Source: CAITNM01 sp037138055 (lineage in GTDB: Bacteria > Pseudomonadota > Alphaproteobacteria > Paracaedibacterales > CAITNM01). Taken from it: DNA of 8,718 bases. Positions 6,490-8,718 of this stretch are shown piece after piece; within the stretch, counting starts at the first letter, position 1; every line of letters begins with the position of its first letter. The position numbers and the translations under genes are program-made. Location: NCBI GenBank assembly GCA_037138055.1, contig JBAXJB010000044.1, positions 1 through 8,718 of the forward strand, in the 5' to 3' direction. The notes beneath the pieces are model-generated. The model saw nothing but the letters and a program-made list of their open reading frames with translations, did no database searches and was not told where the DNA came from.

Positions 6490-8598
6490 TTATTGCATAT
6501 CGTAGTCTGCCAATGCATGGCCAAGGTGATCATACGATTGTGTTGGTGCAGCTAAACCAGAGGCAGATGAGTGATCGTCACTGCGTCCATACCCAGAAGC
6601 TACATTATACGGTGCAAGTTCATGTATTCTTTGATGCATACGTTCTGCGTCATAATGTACACTATCTGGTTCTGCTAACGGTACTTGACGTGCTGCTATA
6701 GCATTTTCAACCGTATCTAAATATCCGCCTTCTAAATTGTCCCCAAAGAACTGACGTTCACGTTCTGATAATCCATGTGTTGTGTGTAAGCGTTCAGGAT
6801 CGAACAAGGTGTGTACGCGCATTTGCATAAACTCAGCTGGATTTTCTGTTAAATCATCTCCGTGAGTGCGTAAACGAGCAACTCGTGAACCGATAAGCCG
6901 TTGCTTTAGTTCGCTTGATACTTTTGCTGCACGGTTTTTTGCAACTATTTTAGCATCTGCTTCAGAAGCTGGAGAATGTTCTTCACGAGTTAACATTTCT
7001 CTCGAAAGACCTTGATTTTCCATGCGTGTGTAGTCACGTTCATCAGCGTAGCGGTCAATTTCAGATCTTAATCCATGACGCACATCTTCAGGTAATGCTC
7101 CAAATGCATGTACACGGTGAGCTGCCATAACCCCATGAACACGTTGTTCCATCATAGTGCCTTGAATTGAATTTCTTCCGTGTGTGCGAAGTGGATTATA
7201 CAATTCTGTACGGTCACCTTCTTTTGCTTCACGAATTTCGAATTCTCCAACAATTGTAAAATTATCTGCATAATTCCACTGATTCCATTGTAAACGCACA
7301 ACCTGATAAACGTGTCTATCAGCTGCCGGTTGTCTAACGACTATAACATGAGAGCCTTGGGCTAAGTGCATTCTTGTTGCAGCTCCTTGTATTTGTTGAC
7401 GAACTGCATTTGGCATTTCCCAATCCATTTCGTCCATCTGTCTTACTGGTGTATTCAACTGAGACACATTCCAAAGTCTGTTGTCTAAACGCAGAGTAAG
7501 CAGTAAGCCTTCGTGCCCACCCGCAGCCATAGCTTGGGCAATTTCGTTTGCACGACCAGGAACTGCTAATAACCGATCAAGCATTTGGGCTGTTGTTTCC
7601 TTAGTTTTTACAGCAGGCACTGATCCTGCATTTTTAAATGTCTGCATTACTTTAAGTTTAGCAAGCGCTGGTTGGTCAAAAACAAAACGCATAATATGCA
7701 TTATGTCAGGTTCAATGCCATTTCTAAACTTAGCCATTGCTTCTCCACGCAGTAATGCCATGAATTCTTGCATTGCTCTTTCTACTAACTGCATATTTCT
7801 GGATCTGTTTGGCTTTTCAAACTCTGCGTTAATTTGTGAGTGAAGCTCAGCAAGTCTATTGAATAGTTGTGATGAGCCTTCAATAAGCTTTTCGAGTCCG
7901 GCTTTTTCTTGCGGAGATAGCTGTGCACTTGCCAATAGCGCTTCTGCCTCATTTAGACCTAATCTGTAATGTTCTATAAATTCGTTCAGTACTGACCATG
8001 CTTGGCCTAAACTGACGCCAGCTGCAACGGGAGTATTTCTTTTGGCTCCTTCCATAATTGCATGATCAAAATTTGATCCAATAATTTCATCGATTCTGTC
8101 ATATCCAAAAGGAATTACGATTGATAAATCAATATAAGCTAACGGCATGTCGCCAATTACTTGTACAGGGTTTAAAATATACTGATTTGTTGCAACGTTC
8201 CATCCAGCATATTGCTGTTCAGTGATCATAGCTGGTTCTGAAAATCTTATTCCATTTGGATATATTTCACGAATGCGCACTGCAAGTCGAGTCAGCTGTT
8301 CTGCGTTTAGCTGGGGTAATTGACGGGCAGTCCAGGTGTTTAATATTCCACTCCAATCATGCTTTTGAATTTTGTTAACTATTTGATCAATTAAGTAATC
8401 AGGTCCAGGTGCAGCTGCGGGTGCTATACCAGGAAATATATCGCTCCATGCATTACCGACATGTGCATGATCAGCTGCAGATGATGATGAACTGTGGTTG
8501 TTTACGGGTCCACCACCTGCGCCTGAAGAGTAAGATGAATAAGTGGCTGGTACCATAGCAGTAGAAACTGCTAGCCCAAGTAAAATTTTAGAAAACAT
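6490..8598 (-). CDS. Predicted secreted protein of unknown function (702 residues)
   Basis: I do not recognise this protein. A Sec signal peptide is clear: MFSK, the hydrophobic ILLGLAVSTAM, and VPA as a likely cleavage site after residue 18. A low-complexity stretch follows (about 21-47), with Gly, a five-Ser run and several His. Residues 60-330 look mostly helical. An alpha-helical, possibly coiled-coil part covers about 210-300, with SPQEKAGLEKLIEG and LVERAMQEFMALLRGEAM. Residues 415-460 look beta-rich (HVIVVRQ, VYQVVRLQW, FTIVGEFEI). The C-terminal part is charged and contains nine R-X-H motifs and a diverged repeat (470-517 and 576-626). The last 33 residues are again Ser/His-rich. There is no second membrane segment and no LPXTG or autotransporter barrel, so it is either periplasmic or fully exported. 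AAGGA five bases before the ATG supports the start. It is a single-gene unit with its own terminator. A host-directed effector is possible but unproven. Confidence 0.85.
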   Translation of the reverse strand: MFSKILLGLAVSTAMVPATYSSYSSGAGGGPVNNHSSSSSAADHAHVGNAWSDIFPGIAPAAAPGPDYLIDQIVNKIQKHDWSGILNTWTARQLPQLNAEQLTRLAVRIREIYPNGIRFSEPAMITEQQYAGWNVATNQYILNPVQVIGDMPLAYIDLSIVIPFGYDRIDEIIGSNFDHAIMEGAKRNTPVAAGVSLGQAWSVLNEFIEHYRLGLNEAEALLASAQLSPQEKAGLEKLIEGSSQLFNRLAELHSQINAEFEKPNRSRNMQLVERAMQEFMALLRGEAMAKFRNGIEPDIMHIMRFVFDQPALAKLKVMQTFKNAGSVPAVKTKETTAQMLDRLLAVPGRANEIAQAMAAGGHEGLLLTLRLDNRLWNVSQLNTPVRQMDEMDWEMPNAVRQQIQGAATRMHLAQGSHVIVVRQPAADRHVYQVVRLQWNQWNYADNFTIVGEFEIREAKEGDRTELYNPLRTHGRNSIQGTMMEQRVHGVMAAHRVHAFGALPEDVRHGLRSEIDRYADERDYTRMENQGLSREMLTREEHSPASEADAKIVAKNRAAKVSSELKQRLIGSRVARLRTHGDDLTENPAEFMQMRVHTLFDPERLHTTHGLSERERQFFGDNLEGGYLDTVENAIAARQVPLAEPDSVHYDAERMHQRIHELAPYNVASGYGRSDDHSSASGLAAPTQSYDHLGHALADYDMQ
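6721..6873 (-). repeat. Second copy of a diverged internal protein repeat (residues 576-626)
   Basis: This copy reads LRTHGDD, then RVHTLFDPERLHT at residues 594-606. It matches the order and nearly the spacing of LRTHGRN and RVHGVMAAHRVHA in the first copy. The distance from RTHG to the first RVH is 17 residues here and 15 there, and the two RXH motifs are nine residues apart in both. Codons have diverged, so it is an old duplication or convergent spacing. Confidence 0.5.
7048..7191 (-). repeat. First copy of a diverged internal protein repeat (residues 470-517)
   Basis: LRTHGRN at residues 470-476 is followed by RVHGVMAAHRVHA at 486-498. The same motif order recurs 106 residues later in the same protein. 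Apart from the RTHG codons, there is little nucleotide identity between the copies. Confidence 0.5.
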
Positions 8599-8603
8599 AA
8601 AAA

Positions 8604-8608
8604 TCCTT
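8604..8608 (-). promoter_or_regulatory. Ribosome binding site of the secreted-protein gene
   Basis: AAGGA on the minus strand, five bases before the ATG at 8596-8598. It confirms the start that gives the signal peptide. Confidence 0.65.
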
Positions 8609-8618
8609 AATTGAGAAA

Positions 8619-8647
8619 TTACAACTATTTTAAAAATAACATTTCAA
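8619..8647 (-). promoter_or_regulatory. Candidate promoter of the secreted-protein gene
   Basis: On the minus strand TTGAAA (8642-8647) and TTGTAA (8619-8624) are 17 bases apart. The -35 box is good but the -10 box is poor. A better -10 match, TAAAAT at 8627-8632, lacks a -35 partner. The region is very AT-rich, so the exact promoter is uncertain. Confidence 0.25.
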
Positions 8648-8677
8648 TATTAATAAAAGATTAAGCCAGGTTCTAAA

Positions 8678-8718
8678 ATGAAGTGCAACGCATTAGAGTG
8701 TTTGTTGAAAATACAGGC
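8678..8718 (+). CDS. Possible start of a divergent gene, cut by the window edge
   Basis: An ATG at 8678-8680 opens a plus-strand frame with no stop to the window end (13 codons, beginning MKCNALECLLKI). AGG seven bases upstream could serve as a weak ribosome binding site. Thirteen codons are too few to judge coding potential, and no family can be named. Confidence 0.2.
   Translation, partial: MKCNALECLLKIQ

Noticed and set aside
6471..6701. Plus-strand open frame over the 3' end of the secreted-protein gene
   Set aside because: It begins next to the terminator, has no ribosome binding site, and is antisense to the long gene.
7481..7843. 120-codon plus-strand open frame inside the secreted-protein gene
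   Set aside because: The minus-strand gene has a signal peptide, ribosome binding site and terminator. The antisense frame has no such support.
8459..8500. Short TCA repeat coding for the Ser run of the secreted protein
   Set aside because: Only three perfect units, too few to argue for slippage-based phase variation.
8650..8718. Minus-strand frame open from the right edge to TAA at 8650-8652, as the tail of an upstream gene
   Set aside because: Twenty-two codons with no recognisable motif; stop-free runs this short are common by chance.

Overview
This window looks like a stretch of chromosome from an AT-rich alphaproteobacterium. I infer an intracellular or host-associated lineage such as Holosporales. 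The reasons are the gene order fabZ-lpxA-lpxI, the use of LpxI instead of LpxH, the BcsS-like exported protein at the left edge, and the AT-biased codon use. The lineage is an inference and was not tested by search.

Layout. On the minus strand, read right to left from about 5380, come mutL, then fabZ-lpxA-lpxI-trpS as a tightly packed group. Their junctions are a 4-base overlap, a 22-base overlap and a 2-base gap. After an 87-base gap comes the start of an exported BcsS-like protein that runs off the left edge. A single plus-strand gene, gap, diverges from mutL across only 58 bases. It converges on a long minus-strand gene (6490-8598) for a 702-residue predicted secreted protein that I do not recognise. 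A hairpin with T-tracts on both sides lies between gap and that gene. The last 120 bases hold the 5' region of the secreted-protein gene and perhaps the first codons of a divergent gene.

How the genes work together. FabZ makes fatty-acid intermediates. LpxA puts a 3-hydroxyacyl chain on UDP-GlcNAc, the first step of lipid A synthesis. LpxI cleaves UDP-2,3-diacylglucosamine later in the same pathway. TrpS charges tRNA-Trp and seems to be in the operon only for co-transcription. MutL (mismatch repair) and Gap (central carbon metabolism) are housekeeping genes with no evident functional link to it.

I saw no tRNA or rRNA genes, insertion sequences, CRISPR arrays, attachment sites or riboswitches. 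No gap between genes exceeds 300 bases. The most unusual item is the 702-residue protein: it has a signal peptide, a Ser/His-rich N terminus, and a C-terminal half with a diverged internal repeat and nine Arg-X-His motifs. Nothing here is clearly a new multi-gene system.
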